From Cyanobium usitatum str. Tous (GTDB lineage Bacteria > Cyanobacteriota > Cyanobacteriia > PCC-6307 > Cyanobiaceae), in contig NZ_PXXO01000014.1 of the NCBI RefSeq assembly GCF_003011885.1, positions 1 through 59,305 of the forward strand: a stretch of DNA of 59,305 nt, read 5' to 3'. Each line of letters starts with the position of its first letter. The stretch's first letter is position 1. The notes beneath the pieces were generated by a model. That model worked only from the letters and a program-made list of their open reading frames with translations, was not told the DNA's origin and did not search any database. The position numbers and the translations under genes are program-made. Shown here one piece after another: positions 9,251 through 18,150 of the stretch.

Positions 9251-9853
9251 TTTAGGTTCAGATCAGTTGCGAGGGGGGAGGTGCAACGGGTCTTGGGGAT
9301 CGGGGACTGCCGGAGGAGCCCCGTCGCTTGATAGTGGGTTGATTAATGGGTTGATTAACAACTTGCCTAGATCAAGACTCTGCAGGGCACCAACCAACCA
9401 CACTCCCGCCTAGGCACCAACGGAGAACAACTCCGAGTGAGGTGCTCGCCTTGAGGAATGAGTCCCTGATGAATCGGGCAGGACGCAGGACATCGATATC
9501 CAGATAGTCCCACTCCTCAAAATCTTCAAGGTCATTAATCGTTGCGGCCGATCAGAAAAACCTGGTAAACTACATCGGCCTCAAGGATTACAGCAATCTC
9601 TGCGGCTGGATGGTGGGGCGATCAAGGTGATGACTCTCGATCAACCCACGCAGGTGACGGTGCTCCGGCCCTGAGATCCGCTCCGGCTCGGGGGTCTGGC
9701 CTAAGGCCTTGGCTTGCTCGCCCGTTCAACGCACCAATGGGAGAGCACATAAATCCAGCACCTGAGGTCAGGCCGAGAGGCTCGCAGCTCGTCCATTGCC
9801 TCACCTTGTGCTCTGCGATGCTGATCCCAAGCCCTGGCGGGGAGAGGCCAACG
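9251..9853. other. intergenic stretch after tRNA-Thr, holding a gene remnant
   Basis: About 600 bases without an intact gene. The only recognisable content is a DUF2252 remnant (9565-9632) close to the start of the intact DUF2252 gene. A short inverted repeat CGGAG/CTCCG lies near 9419-9434. Nothing else is recognisable; the region looks like decayed accessory DNA beside a tRNA. Confidence 0.5.
9565..9632 (+). pseudogene. remnant of a second DUF2252 gene (C-terminal fragment)
   Basis: In one frame these bases read LVNYIGLKDYSNLCGWMVGRSR and then stop. The core GLKDY..LCGW repeats DGLKDYGRLCGWTLAKAH of the intact DUF2252 protein (genomic 10921-10980), and the DNA is near-identical over the GGCCTCAAGGATTAC and CTCTGCGGCTGG blocks. 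Similarity ends after the GW codons. I read it as the scar of a former duplicate or of a recombination event. The boundaries are approximate. Confidence 0.6.
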
Positions 9854-11146
9854 ATGAACTCCAGTGTTCGCTTGGATCCGCTCAAGCTTCTCCGGCAACA
9901 GGAGGCCACCCGTCTGCCCTGGCTGCTCCCCGAACGAAGGCGCCGCATGGCGGAGAGCCCCTTCGCGTTCTTCCGCGGCGCCGCCATCGTGATGGCAGCC
10001 GACCTCGGTCGCCAGCCCCACTCGGGCCTGATGGTGCAGCTCTGCGGCGATGCCCATCTGCTCAACTTCGGCTTCTACGGCTCCCCCGAACGGCAATTGC
10101 TGTTCGGCATCAACGACTTCGATGAAACCCACCCCGGCCCGTTCGAGTGGGATGTGCAGCGGCTGGCTGCCAGTTTCGTGTTGGCGGCCCGCAGCCTGGG
10201 GCTGAGCGAGAAGCAGCAGAGCAGGGTTTGCCGCCGCACGGTGCGCGCCTATGGCGAGGCGATGGCTGAGTTTGCTGCCATGCCTCAGATCCCGATGTGG
10301 GTTGCCCAGCTGCCGCTGGAGCGCCTGATCGACGAGCGCGCCAGTGCCAACTTTCGCGGTCACCTGAAAAAGGTGACGGCGGCCGCCCTGCAACGGGATA
10401 GTCGCCAGGCGGTGCGCAAATTGTGCGAGCCCGATGGCAATGGTGAACTGCGCTTTCGCCATCAGCCGCCACTGATCTGGCGCTTTGATGCCCTCGATCA
10501 AGCCTGGCTGGCGGGCATGGACTGGCATGACTGGTCGCAGAACGGCCTGCGCAGCTACATGGGCTCGATGGCCTCGACCATGCAGCACTTGATGGGCCAC
10601 TATCAGCACAAAGATTCCGCCCTTAAGGCGGTGGGCGTGGGTTCCATCGGCACCCGCTGCGGCATCAACCTGTTCGTGGGCCAGCACCCTGAGGACGTCC
10701 TAGTGCTTCAGGGCAAGCAGGCTGAACCCTCCGTGCTGGCACCGTATGTGAATCTGCCTGCACCGGAGCATCAAGGGCAGCGGGTGGTGGAGGGGCAGCG
10801 GTTGCTGCAAACCGCCAGTGATGCCTTTCTGGGTTGGGGCACCAACCCCGCAGGTGATCACATCTATGTGCGCCATTTCCGCGATTGGAAGGCTTCGGTG
10901 GATGTGGCCCAGCTGGATGCCGACGGCCTCAAGGATTACGGCCGGCTCTGCGGCTGGACCCTGGCCAAGGCCCACGCCAGAGGCGGTGATCGGCGAGCCA
11001 TAGCGGTTCACATTGATGACCCGAAGCGTTTTGCCGAGGGCGTTCTGGAGCAGGCGATCCTCCATGCGGATCTGGCCGAGGCAGACCATGCCTCCTTTGT
11101 GGGAGCCATCATCCAAGGCCATGAACCCGGGGCAGAGACGCCCTAG
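9854..11146 (+). CDS. DUF2252 family protein
   Basis: A 430-residue protein of the DUF2252 (COG4320) family, which has a kinase-like (aminoglycoside phosphotransferase-type) fold but no settled function. Family hallmarks: RRMAESPFAFFRGAA near the N-terminus, VQLCGDAHLLNFGFYGSPER, GINDFDETHPGPFEWDVQRLAASF, and AVGVGSIGTRC. GDAHLLNFG and FDETHPGPFEWD resemble the catalytic and metal-binding loops of kinase-like folds. The ATG at 9854, preceded by GAGAGG, is chosen; the frame is open upstream to 9737. It is convergent with the MFS gene, stops overlapping by 2 bases. A fragment of a second copy lies just upstream. Confidence 0.85.
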   Translation: MNSSVRLDPLKLLRQQEATRLPWLLPERRRRMAESPFAFFRGAAIVMAADLGRQPHSGLMVQLCGDAHLLNFGFYGSPERQLLFGINDFDETHPGPFEWDVQRLAASFVLAARSLGLSEKQQSRVCRRTVRAYGEAMAEFAAMPQIPMWVAQLPLERLIDERASANFRGHLKKVTAAALQRDSRQAVRKLCEPDGNGELRFRHQPPLIWRFDALDQAWLAGMDWHDWSQNGLRSYMGSMASTMQHLMGHYQHKDSALKAVGVGSIGTRCGINLFVGQHPEDVLVLQGKQAEPSVLAPYVNLPAPEHQGQRVVEGQRLLQTASDAFLGWGTNPAGDHIYVRHFRDWKASVDVAQLDADGLKDYGRLCGWTLAKAHARGGDRRAIAVHIDDPKRFAEGVLEQAILHADLAEADHASFVGAIIQGHEPGAETP

Positions 11147-12672
11147 GCCCGAGCCCCCTGCTCAACGCGCCGCTGCTGGTGGCCGATCACCAGCAACACC
11201 AGGCTGATCGCGCCGAGCAATCCCACCAGCAGGGCTGCAACAAGCATGGTGCCCCCCAGGCCACTGGCGTAGGTGTCGCTCATCAGCTGGATGGCCGGCG
11301 CCGGTAAGCCTTTGGCGTGGCTCAGCATGCCGCTGCCTAGGGCCGCCCGCACCTTGGCTTCGAGTTCAGAACTCCAAACGGTTGTGGAGCCCAGCTTCAG
11401 CACCTGTTGATGCAGGTTGGCGGAACCGAAGCCGTCCACCATCGCGCCACTTGCTGCGAAACCCAAGGCGAATCCAAATTGCCCAGTCGTGGTGCGAAAG
11501 GCCGTGACGGGGCCGAGCGAGCCCAGCGGAGCCTCCTGGACGAACAACGTCGCCTGGGGAACGATCATGAAGGCCAGACCACTGCCCACCAGCACCATCG
11601 GCATCACCAGGGAGCTGTAGGTGCTGTCGGCGCGGATCGCGGCAAACCACAGCAGCCCGAGCACAAGAGACACGGTGCCACCAGCCATCAACTGGGTGGT
11701 GCGGCGACCGGCACGCATCAGCCGGCCGGCCGGCACAGCGCCAACGGCACAACAAACGAGCAGGGGGAGCTGGGCCAGGGCCACCTGAGCGGTGCTGAAG
11801 TGCTGCACCAGCTGCCAGAAATTGCTCGTTTGCAGCTGCACCACGGCCCAGGCGAAATTCCCGGCGATGCCGCTCACGATCGCCGCAGCGAAGCAACCAC
11901 GGCGGTACAGCGCAAACGGGAAGATCGGCACCTGACGGCCGCGCTCGATCAGCAGATGCAAGCCGAACAGCACCACCCCAGAGAGGGTGGGCACCAGGAA
12001 CTGGGGCGAGCTGAAACCCTTGATGGCGTGACTTACGCCACTCAAAAAGAGCACCATCGCTCCCGCGATGCTGATTAGCCCTGGCCAATCGGGCTTGAGC
12101 TTGGCGTTGGCGGGCATCTGCGGCAACAGCAGCGGCAGCCACGGCAGACACAACAGCGCCAGCAGGGGCACCAGGCCGAGGGCCAGGCGCCAGCTGCTGT
12201 TGGCCAACAGGCCACCCATGAGCGAGGCGGCGATAAAGGCAGTGATGGTGCAGAGGTGCCACACGCCCAAAGCCTTGCCCAGCTGGTCGGGACGGCTTAC
12301 GGCGCCCACGGCTGCAAAGGACAGCACGAGCACAGCACCAACGGCGATGCCCGCGATGGCACGGCCCAACAGAAACAGGCCCGCATGGGGCGCCGCCATG
12401 GCGATCCCATCGCCGGCAATCAGCATCAGCAAGGCGGCCATCAACACCTGACGACGCTCCAGGCGATCGCCGAGGAAGCCCATCAGCAACACGGTGGCCG
12501 CCTGAGCCAGGGTGGAGATGCTGGCAGCTAGGGCCAATGTGGCGCCCTGCATCTCAAGTGCTTGGCCGGCCTTCACCAAGGCTGTGTTGGCCACGCTCGG
12601 GTCGATCAGTTGCAAGCTGGCCAGAACGCCGAGGAAGGGCACCGCCAGGGCTCTGGTGGGTTGAGCGCTCAT
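11143..12672 (-). CDS. MFS transporter, DHA2-type drug:H+ antiporter
   Basis: A 509-residue, very hydrophobic protein with about 14 membrane spans, typical of DHA2-family major facilitator exporters. Visible motifs: GFLGDRLERRQVLMAAL (motif A, G-x-L-x-D-R-x-x-R-R) after the second span, and a LGVWHLCTITAFIAASLMGGLL stretch resembling the exporter motif C region. The ATG at 12672 (MSAQPTRALAVPFLG) gives a normal N-terminus; the frame extends 16 codons further. A long loop between the last spans (FGSANLHQQVLKL...MSDTYASGL) is usual for DHA2 proteins. Substrates are unknown. It lies in the accessory region by tRNA-Thr. Confidence 0.88.
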   Translation of the reverse strand: MSAQPTRALAVPFLGVLASLQLIDPSVANTALVKAGQALEMQGATLALAASISTLAQAATVLLMGFLGDRLERRQVLMAALLMLIAGDGIAMAAPHAGLFLLGRAIAGIAVGAVLVLSFAAVGAVSRPDQLGKALGVWHLCTITAFIAASLMGGLLANSSWRLALGLVPLLALLCLPWLPLLLPQMPANAKLKPDWPGLISIAGAMVLFLSGVSHAIKGFSSPQFLVPTLSGVVLFGLHLLIERGRQVPIFPFALYRRGCFAAAIVSGIAGNFAWAVVQLQTSNFWQLVQHFSTAQVALAQLPLLVCCAVGAVPAGRLMRAGRRTTQLMAGGTVSLVLGLLWFAAIRADSTYSSLVMPMVLVGSGLAFMIVPQATLFVQEAPLGSLGPVTAFRTTTGQFGFALGFAASGAMVDGFGSANLHQQVLKLGSTTVWSSELEAKVRAALGSGMLSHAKGLPAPAIQLMSDTYASGLGGTMLVAALLVGLLGAISLVLLVIGHQQRRVEQGARA

Positions 12673-12957
12673 GGGGTGATCAACAAAGGTGGTAATCAGC
12701 AGCAGCGGCTTAGCCGGCACTGAGGCCAGGTGCGCCTCAGCGCAAGAGTCGCACGATTATGCGTTGAAAAATCAACTTCGCGGGCAGCGTCAGGGCAACT
12801 GCGCACCTCTGACTCAACGGTCGCCTTGGGGCACATGAGGAACGGGTCCAATGGGGCACCTCCCATGCTCGTCACGGCTTGACGACCGCAGCTAGGGCAC
12901 CCTGTTAGGAGTCCGCATGGGTTAACCCGTGGGGCAGTTGACTGGGTCACCTGACGA
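12673..12957. other. intergenic, divergent promoters presumed
   Basis: 285 bases between the divergent MFS and FUSC-like genes. I see no gene or strong hairpin. It must hold the promoters of both. Confidence 0.4.
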
Positions 12958-13965
12958 ATGAGGCCGCCTGGGATGACATCGCGCACTCGGCCCGTGGTGC
13001 TGGTGCTTGTGGTGGTGCTCTGCCTGGTGCTTACTGAGCAGATCGCCCGCGGGCTTGGCATCGAGCGGGCCGTGGGCCTGCTCAGCCTGGCGAACCTGGC
13101 CACCCTGGTGATCGGCATCAAGCTGGGCTGGCGTCAGGCCCTGCTGGGCGTTGGCAGCCTGGCGCTGCTCACCATCCCGGCCGTGCTGAGCCAGGGCGAT
13201 CCGGCCGCGGGCACCGTCGTGATGACGCTCACAGCCCTCGCTCTGGGCCTGAGCGCCCGTTGGCAGCTGCAGCCGGTCTACTGGCTGATGGTGGTGAGCC
13301 TCTGCCTGCTGATCACCAACAGCCCGCTGGCAGCAACTGCCACAACCAGCGACCTGGCCAGGCTGGTGCTCGGCGTGCTCGCCTCAGGCAGCCTCACCAC
13401 CCTGCTGCTCAGCAAGCTGTTGCCCCTCCCTGATGGGGCAGACACCCCAGGAGCATTTGCGGTGGCGCACAGCTGGCGCCGCGCCCTGGCCTATGGCTCG
13501 CTGCTGGCGGCCACCACCTTGATCACCACCCCGTTCGCCCTGCAGCACGACTGGCACATCAATGGGCTGTGGTTGATCCTCACGCCATTCCTTGTGCTGC
13601 GTCCGTTCGTGCGGGATGCCTGGAGGGTCGCTCTGCACCGCTCCATGGGAACCCTTGCGGGCGTTGGGCTGGTGATCCTCGTGGCCCCGGCCCTGCACCA
13701 CACCGTGTCCCCTCAGGTGCCGGCCATCGCCCTGGCGGCGATCACCGCTGCGATCGCCGCCCGCAAAGGCCATCCAGCCCTGATGGTGGCCGTTCTCACG
13801 GCCACGATCGTGTTGTTCAACAGCAATGCAAGCGACCTGCCGCTGATGGCCGACAAACGTCTGCTTGCCTGTGCCATCAGCATCGCCATCAGCCTGGGCG
13901 TGATGGCCCTCGCCCACCCGATTGAGCAGCGCTTTCGGGCAGTCCACGGCGGAGAGGGACGTTGA
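12958..13965 (+). CDS. FUSC-like aromatic acid exporter family membrane protein
   Basis: A 335-residue inner-membrane protein with about ten hydrophobic segments in two groups. The second half shows the FUSC_2-type pattern: HSWRRALAYGSLLAATTLITT, then WLILTPFLVLRP, then RDAWRVALHRSMGTLAGVGL, in which the R..aw.R..hR..GTlaG motif is characteristic. Relatives include fusaric-acid and p-hydroxybenzoate exporters. The long cytosolic domain of full-size members is missing, so this is the short form. ATG 12958 is used; ATG 12973 is also possible. It is divergent from the MFS exporter, and both could be detoxification functions. Confidence 0.75.
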   Translation: MRPPGMTSRTRPVVLVLVVVLCLVLTEQIARGLGIERAVGLLSLANLATLVIGIKLGWRQALLGVGSLALLTIPAVLSQGDPAAGTVVMTLTALALGLSARWQLQPVYWLMVVSLCLLITNSPLAATATTSDLARLVLGVLASGSLTTLLLSKLLPLPDGADTPGAFAVAHSWRRALAYGSLLAATTLITTPFALQHDWHINGLWLILTPFLVLRPFVRDAWRVALHRSMGTLAGVGLVILVAPALHHTVSPQVPAIALAAITAAIAARKGHPALMVAVLTATIVLFNSNASDLPLMADKRLLACAISIAISLGVMALAHPIEQRFRAVHGGEGR

Positions 13966-14521
13966 ACGCTCCATAAGGGAGTTCGCCAGGCCCGTGACGG
14001 CTGTCCGAGGAGGTGGCATCTCCGCGGAAGGAGAGAACGTGGCGCTTGGGGCGGTGCACAGAAACCCCAGGACTTCCTTCCGGTCCAGCCGGGCCCCAAG
14101 CTTCTTGCTCTGGTAGGCAGGGCCATGGCAGACCGTCAGGTGGGTTCAGTTTTGATCCGTGCGGCCCCAATCTCAGCCCAGCTCTGCGTTGAGGAGGGCT
14201 TCATCGGCCTCCAGGTTGGAGGTGACGCTACGCCAATTTGCGGTGTACAAAAACCCTGATGAATCCGGTAGATTGCCTGTCGTAAAGTCGCACTTGGGCT
14301 GGTTTACTCGCCTTTGCTGATGTGACTATCTAGAAAGACCGGAACATCTCGCTACCCGCTATTCCTCGCCTTGGTCGCAGTCTTGGGCTGCGCGACTATT
14401 GGATTGTAAATAATCTGGATTTTAAAGTATTTTAAAATCGAAAAGCCATGAGATGCTGATTGGCCATGAGTTGCTGGGCTTCCTTGGGCTATCGTGCTAA
14501 AACCTAATAGGCCTATCTACT
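13966..14521. other. intergenic, AT-rich toward the DUF4347/RTX gene
   Basis: 556 bases. The first half is GC-rich and holds no convincing frame. From about 14230 the composition becomes AT-rich, as is common upstream of acquired surface-protein genes. The only clear structure is the inverted repeat at 14418-14439. Confidence 0.4.
14418..14439. repeat. AT-rich perfect inverted repeat upstream of the repeat protein
   Basis: GATTTTAAA and TTTAAAATC are perfect 9-base arms around the 4-base loop GTAT. It lies about 80 bases upstream of the GTG start of the DUF4347/RTX gene. It could be an operator or a weak terminator; there is no direct evidence for either. Confidence 0.4.
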
Positions 14522-17239
14522 GTGACTGGTTCTTCGACCTCGCTGCCAGCTTTGCTCGTCTACGACGCTGGGCTGCCTGACCTCGATTTGCTGTTCGACG
14601 GGTTAGCCGAAGACGTAGTTGCGGTGCAAGTCGATCGCGATGCTGACGCTATTAGCAGGATCGCTGAGGCCCTATCGGCAACCGGGGCACGTCGCTTGCA
14701 GCTGCTGTGCCACGGCAGGCCAGGAGTTGCTCTTATCGGAGCCCAACCAATCACGGCCGCTGTACTTAGGGAGCAAGTGGACGTGGTGAGCAGTTGGAAC
14801 TTGGAGGTCGTTGACCTGTTTGCTTGCCAAATTGGAGCCGATCAAGAGTTTTTGCAACTATTAGCTCAATACACTGGAGGCAGGGTTGCAGCAAGCAAGG
14901 GAGTAGTCGGGCACGCGGGAAACGGAGGTAGCTGGAATCTTTGCGGAGCAATAAGTACAGTAGTTCCTTTCAGCCGTTTTGCACAGCTCTCTTGGAACCA
15001 TTGCCTCGAGACGCCGTTATCATCTATCTCCCTGTATTCGGCAGCTGAAATAAATGCATTCGTCTCGGATCCTTCCTTTAGGTCTTCCCTCGAGGATTCA
15101 AGTGGCAACAATTTCAATGGACATCAGCATATCTTCCTAGATCTCACGGACACCGGATCGATTCCTGCTGCCGACCTGACGGCACTTGATGGTCTAACCG
15201 CTGGCACGATCGATGCCACCGCTATTACCTCCATCACCGGCACGTCAACCGATGTCGCTGCTGTCTATGCCGCAAAGGTCGTCTCTGGCAATGGCATCTC
15301 TGGCCTCGGCAATGAAGTCGTCATCATTATCGGTAATGACGCAGCTGCAGCTGATCTCCAAAATATCGATGCTGCCACCACTGGCACCATCGATGCCACC
15401 GCTATTAACACCATCACCGGCACCCTGGCTGCGGTAACGGGTGCCTATGAATCAAATCAAATATCTGGTCTGGGCGACAAAGCAGTCACCCTCACGGACA
15501 CCGGATCGATTGCTGCTGACGACCTAACGGCACTTGATGATCTAACCGCTGGCACCATCGATGCCACCGCTATTAACACCATCACCGGCACGGCAACCGA
15601 TGTCGCTGCCGTCTATGCCGCAAAGGTCGTCTCTGGCAATGGCATCTCTGGCCTCGGCGATGAAGCTGTCATCCTCAACAATGCCCACTCACTCAGCCAG
15701 CTCAAAGCGATCAATGACGCCACCACTGGCGCCATCACCCTGGACAATTATTCCGTTTCCCTCAACGGCTCCGCAGTTGATATCGCCGGTGCCCTGACCG
15801 GCATCACTGGTTACAGCGGGGCTTTGACTCTCACGGACACCGGATCGATTGCTGCTGACGACCTGACGGCACTTGATGGTCTAACCACTGGTGAGGTTGA
15901 TGCCAAATCTATTAAAACCATCACCGGCTCGGCAACCGATGTCGCTGCCGTCTATGCCGCCAAGGTCGTCTCTGGCAATGGCATCTTGGGCCTCGGGAAT
16001 GAAGTCGTCGCTGTTATCGGCATGAACGCAGCCGCAGCTGATCTCAAAAACATCAACGCTGCCACCACTGGCACGATCGAGGCCAGATCCATTACCACCA
16101 TCACCGGCACGGCAACCGATGTCGCTGCCGTCTATGCAGCCAAGGTCCTCTCTGGCAATGGCATCTTGGGCCTTGGGAATGAAGTCGTCGTCATTATCGG
16201 CATGAACGCAGACGCAGCTGATCTCAAAAACATCAACGCTGCCACCTCTGGTACGGTCGATGCCAAATCAATTACCACCATCACCGGCACGGCAACCGAT
16301 GTCGCTGCCGTCTATGCCGCCAAGGTCGTCGCTGGCAATGGCATCTCTGGCCTCGGCAATGAAGCTGTCATCCTCAACACTGCCCACTCACTCAGCCAGC
16401 TCAAAGCGATCAATGACGCCACCACTGGCGCCATCACCCTGAACAATTATTCCGTTTCCCTCAAAGGCTCCGCAGTTGATATCACCCGTGCCCTGACCGG
16501 CATCACTGGTTACAGCGGGACTTTGACTCTCACGGACACCGGATCGATTGCTGCTGACGACCTGACAGCACTTGATGCTCTAACAACTGGAAATGTTGAC
16601 GCCAGCTCCGTTACTACAGTCACCGGCAAGCTGCTTGCCGTTTCCACTGCATATAGATCCAACGGAATCGTCGGGCTCGGCAAAAATGCCGTCAGCTTGA
16701 CAGATTCTACACAAACTCGCTTGGGCGTTACGGCCTCAAATCAGGATATATTTTATCTGGCTTCAAATAAGCAAAAATTTGCCATCTCGTATAATGGCGA
16801 TGACAATGACAACCGTTTTACGGGCTTAGCTGGTAATGACATCATCACTGGCAAAGGTGGCAGTGATACTCTAAGCGGGGGCCTTGGTATCGACGTTTTG
16901 ACCGGCGATTTGGGAGCAGATACTTTCCGCTTCGATACGGCCCTTGGGAGCACTAACGTTGATAGCATTACCGATTTCAATATTGCCGAGGGGGATATAT
17001 TCCAGCTGGAAAATACTGGTTCTGGTCTATTTACTGCAATCAGGGAGACAGGTGAGCTTGCGTCCAATGCGTTCGTCCTTGGTGCAGTCTTCACAAGTAT
17101 TGACCAGCGTATCCGTTATGAATCAACAAAGGGTAATCTATTCTATGATCCCGATGGCATTGGTTCTGCGAAATCGGTGCTCTTTGCTAACGTTTCTCAA
17201 GGCTTGGCCATGAGTTCCAGTCAATTTCAGATCACATAA
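14522..17239 (+). CDS. DUF4347 / internal repeat / RTX calcium-binding large surface protein
   Basis: A 905-residue protein, probably secreted or surface-attached. Residues about 10-160 form a DUF4347 domain (LLVYDAGLPDLDLLFDGLA, RRLQLLCHGRPGVALIG, LEVVDLFACQIGADQEFLQL), common at the start of cyanobacterial adhesins. Residues about 205-720 are near-identical repeats built from LTDTGSIAADDLTALD, ATDVAAVYAAKVVSGNGI and HSLSQLKAINDATTGAI. Residues about 757-800 have RTX nonapeptides (GLAGNDIITGKGGSDTLSGG, GLGIDVLTGDLGADTFRF) that bind Ca2+ and mark type I secretion; the C-terminal 100 residues are the usual RTX tail. There is no N-terminal signal peptide, which agrees with type I export. GTG start. 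No type I exporter genes lie nearby. Confidence 0.85.
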   Translation: MTGSSTSLPALLVYDAGLPDLDLLFDGLAEDVVAVQVDRDADAISRIAEALSATGARRLQLLCHGRPGVALIGAQPITAAVLREQVDVVSSWNLEVVDLFACQIGADQEFLQLLAQYTGGRVAASKGVVGHAGNGGSWNLCGAISTVVPFSRFAQLSWNHCLETPLSSISLYSAAEINAFVSDPSFRSSLEDSSGNNFNGHQHIFLDLTDTGSIPAADLTALDGLTAGTIDATAITSITGTSTDVAAVYAAKVVSGNGISGLGNEVVIIIGNDAAAADLQNIDAATTGTIDATAINTITGTLAAVTGAYESNQISGLGDKAVTLTDTGSIAADDLTALDDLTAGTIDATAINTITGTATDVAAVYAAKVVSGNGISGLGDEAVILNNAHSLSQLKAINDATTGAITLDNYSVSLNGSAVDIAGALTGITGYSGALTLTDTGSIAADDLTALDGLTTGEVDAKSIKTITGSATDVAAVYAAKVVSGNGILGLGNEVVAVIGMNAAAADLKNINAATTGTIEARSITTITGTATDVAAVYAAKVLSGNGILGLGNEVVVIIGMNADAADLKNINAATSGTVDAKSITTITGTATDVAAVYAAKVVAGNGISGLGNEAVILNTAHSLSQLKAINDATTGAITLNNYSVSLKGSAVDITRALTGITGYSGTLTLTDTGSIAADDLTALDALTTGNVDASSVTTVTGKLLAVSTAYRSNGIVGLGKNAVSLTDSTQTRLGVTASNQDIFYLASNKQKFAISYNGDDNDNRFTGLAGNDIITGKGGSDTLSGGLGIDVLTGDLGADTFRFDTALGSTNVDSITDFNIAEGDIFQLENTGSGLFTAIRETGELASNAFVLGAVFTSIDQRIRYESTKGNLFYDPDGIGSAKSVLFANVSQGLAMSSSQFQIT
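15143..16690 (+). repeat. intragenic tandem repeats (about 350-bp modules)
   Basis: Near-identical DNA copies inside the RTX gene. The block starting CTCACGGACACCGGATCGAT occurs at 15143, 15491, 15830 and 16529 (spacings 348, 339 and 699). The GCAACCGATGTCGCTG block (GTCAACC in the first copy) recurs five times. The CACTCACTCAGCCAG block is at about 15686 and 16386. Such DNA-level identity points to recent duplication or ongoing gene conversion, so copy number may vary between strains or be mis-assembled. Confidence 0.9.
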
Positions 17240-17467
17240 GCTAGTACCTGATTGGCCAATTGCCTGGATAAAAGAGTTTGACGCTGGCAGCAATGCAAAG
17301 AATAATCGGGCCAGGTGAATTTCAGCCCATTTATTCCGTTATCAATTTCCTTTGTTTATCTTGACCTGCCTAGGTTACTATTTTCGGCCTGTATTGACGT
17401 CGATCCCAGAAACTGACCAGACCTTATAGGAGATTCCCTGCCGGCCAGAATTGGCCTGGAGTAGCCC
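17240..17467. other. intergenic, probable left end of an IS3-family remnant
   Basis: 228 bases after the RTX gene, rather AT-rich. The part from about 17395 onward probably belongs to the left end of the decayed IS3-type element, because the orfA remnant begins at 17468. I could not define the terminal inverted repeat. Confidence 0.4.
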
Positions 17468-17746
17468 ATGAAAGTTAAACGCCAAAGCCCCGAGCAGATC
17501 TTTCGCAAGTTTCGGACCGCTGAGTAGCTCTTGAACCAGGGCCAGGCCGTTGCTGATGTCTGCCGAGCCATGTAGGTTTCTCCGGCGACTTACCGCCGCT
17601 GGCAGCAGTTGTACGGGGGAATGAAAGCCACAGAGGCCAAACGCCTCAAGGAGCTTGAGCTGGAGAACACACGGCCAAAGCGATTATTGGCAGACGCAGA
17701 ACTCGATAAGGCCATGCTCAAGGAGCTTGCCAAGGGAAACTTTTAG
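17468..17746 (+). pseudogene. IS3-family transposase OrfA, degenerate
   Basis: Read from the ATG the frame gives MKVKRQSPEQIFRKFRTAE, stop, LLNQGQAVADVCRAM, stop, VSPATYRRWQQLYGGMKATE followed by KRLKELELEN and LLADAELDKAMLKELAKGNF. This is the IS3-family OrfA pattern: an N-terminal helix-turn-helix, then a leucine-zipper region ending in the LDKAMLKE motif. Two in-frame TAG codons (about residues 20 and 37) inactivate it. OrfB follows directly and is also broken. Confidence 0.88.
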
Positions 17747-17748
17747 AT

Positions 17749-18150
17749 CCTAAGCGTCGTCTCCGGGCCGTGATGTGGTGATTCTGCATGATCGATTCCG
17801 AGTTTCGCTCCGGCGTGCCTGCAGATTGGCGTGTCAAAACTGCAATGCCCAGCGGCGCTCTGTGCCACGGGCCGCACCATGGAGCCGGTCTATGGGGCCC
17901 TGGTCAAGTGGAGCCACGCTGGAATCAAGGCTGGAGGAGATGGGAGTACTCAGATCCTTCTCTCGGCCAAGGGTCTCATACGACAACCATTACTCAGAAT
18001 CCCTGTTCCTAACTCTCAAGTACCGGCCGGACTACACCAGCACAGCCCTTTGCATGCAAGGACGAAGCCTGCGAATGGGTAGCGTCGTTTGTGGATTGGT
18101 ACAACCATCGGCACCGCCACAGCGGCATCAAGTTCGTGACTGTCCCGTGT
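17749..18150 (+). pseudogene. IS3-family transposase OrfB, degenerate 5' and middle part
   Basis: Fragments of the OrfB integrase core are present in different frames: DRFRVSLRRACRL near the start, GATLESRLEEMGVLRSFSRP and RVSYDNHYSESLFLTLKYRP in one frame, then after a frameshift PFACKDEACEWVASFVDWYN and HRHRHSGIKFVT. YSESLF..LKYR and WYNHRHRHS are the conserved C-terminal rve motifs. The central part with the first catalytic Asp residues is deleted. The reading frame ends abruptly where the second IS begins; its tail continues at 19929. Confidence 0.85.

Noticed and set aside
9374-9540. Minus-strand reading with EEWDYLDIDVLRPARFIR
   Set aside because: Protein-like over about 30 residues but with no start codon, no ribosome-binding site and no family match; left as part of the decayed intergenic region.
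9701-10687. 328-codon minus-strand frame
   Set aside because: It is antisense to the DUF2252 gene, which has strong motifs; no domain is seen in the antisense product.
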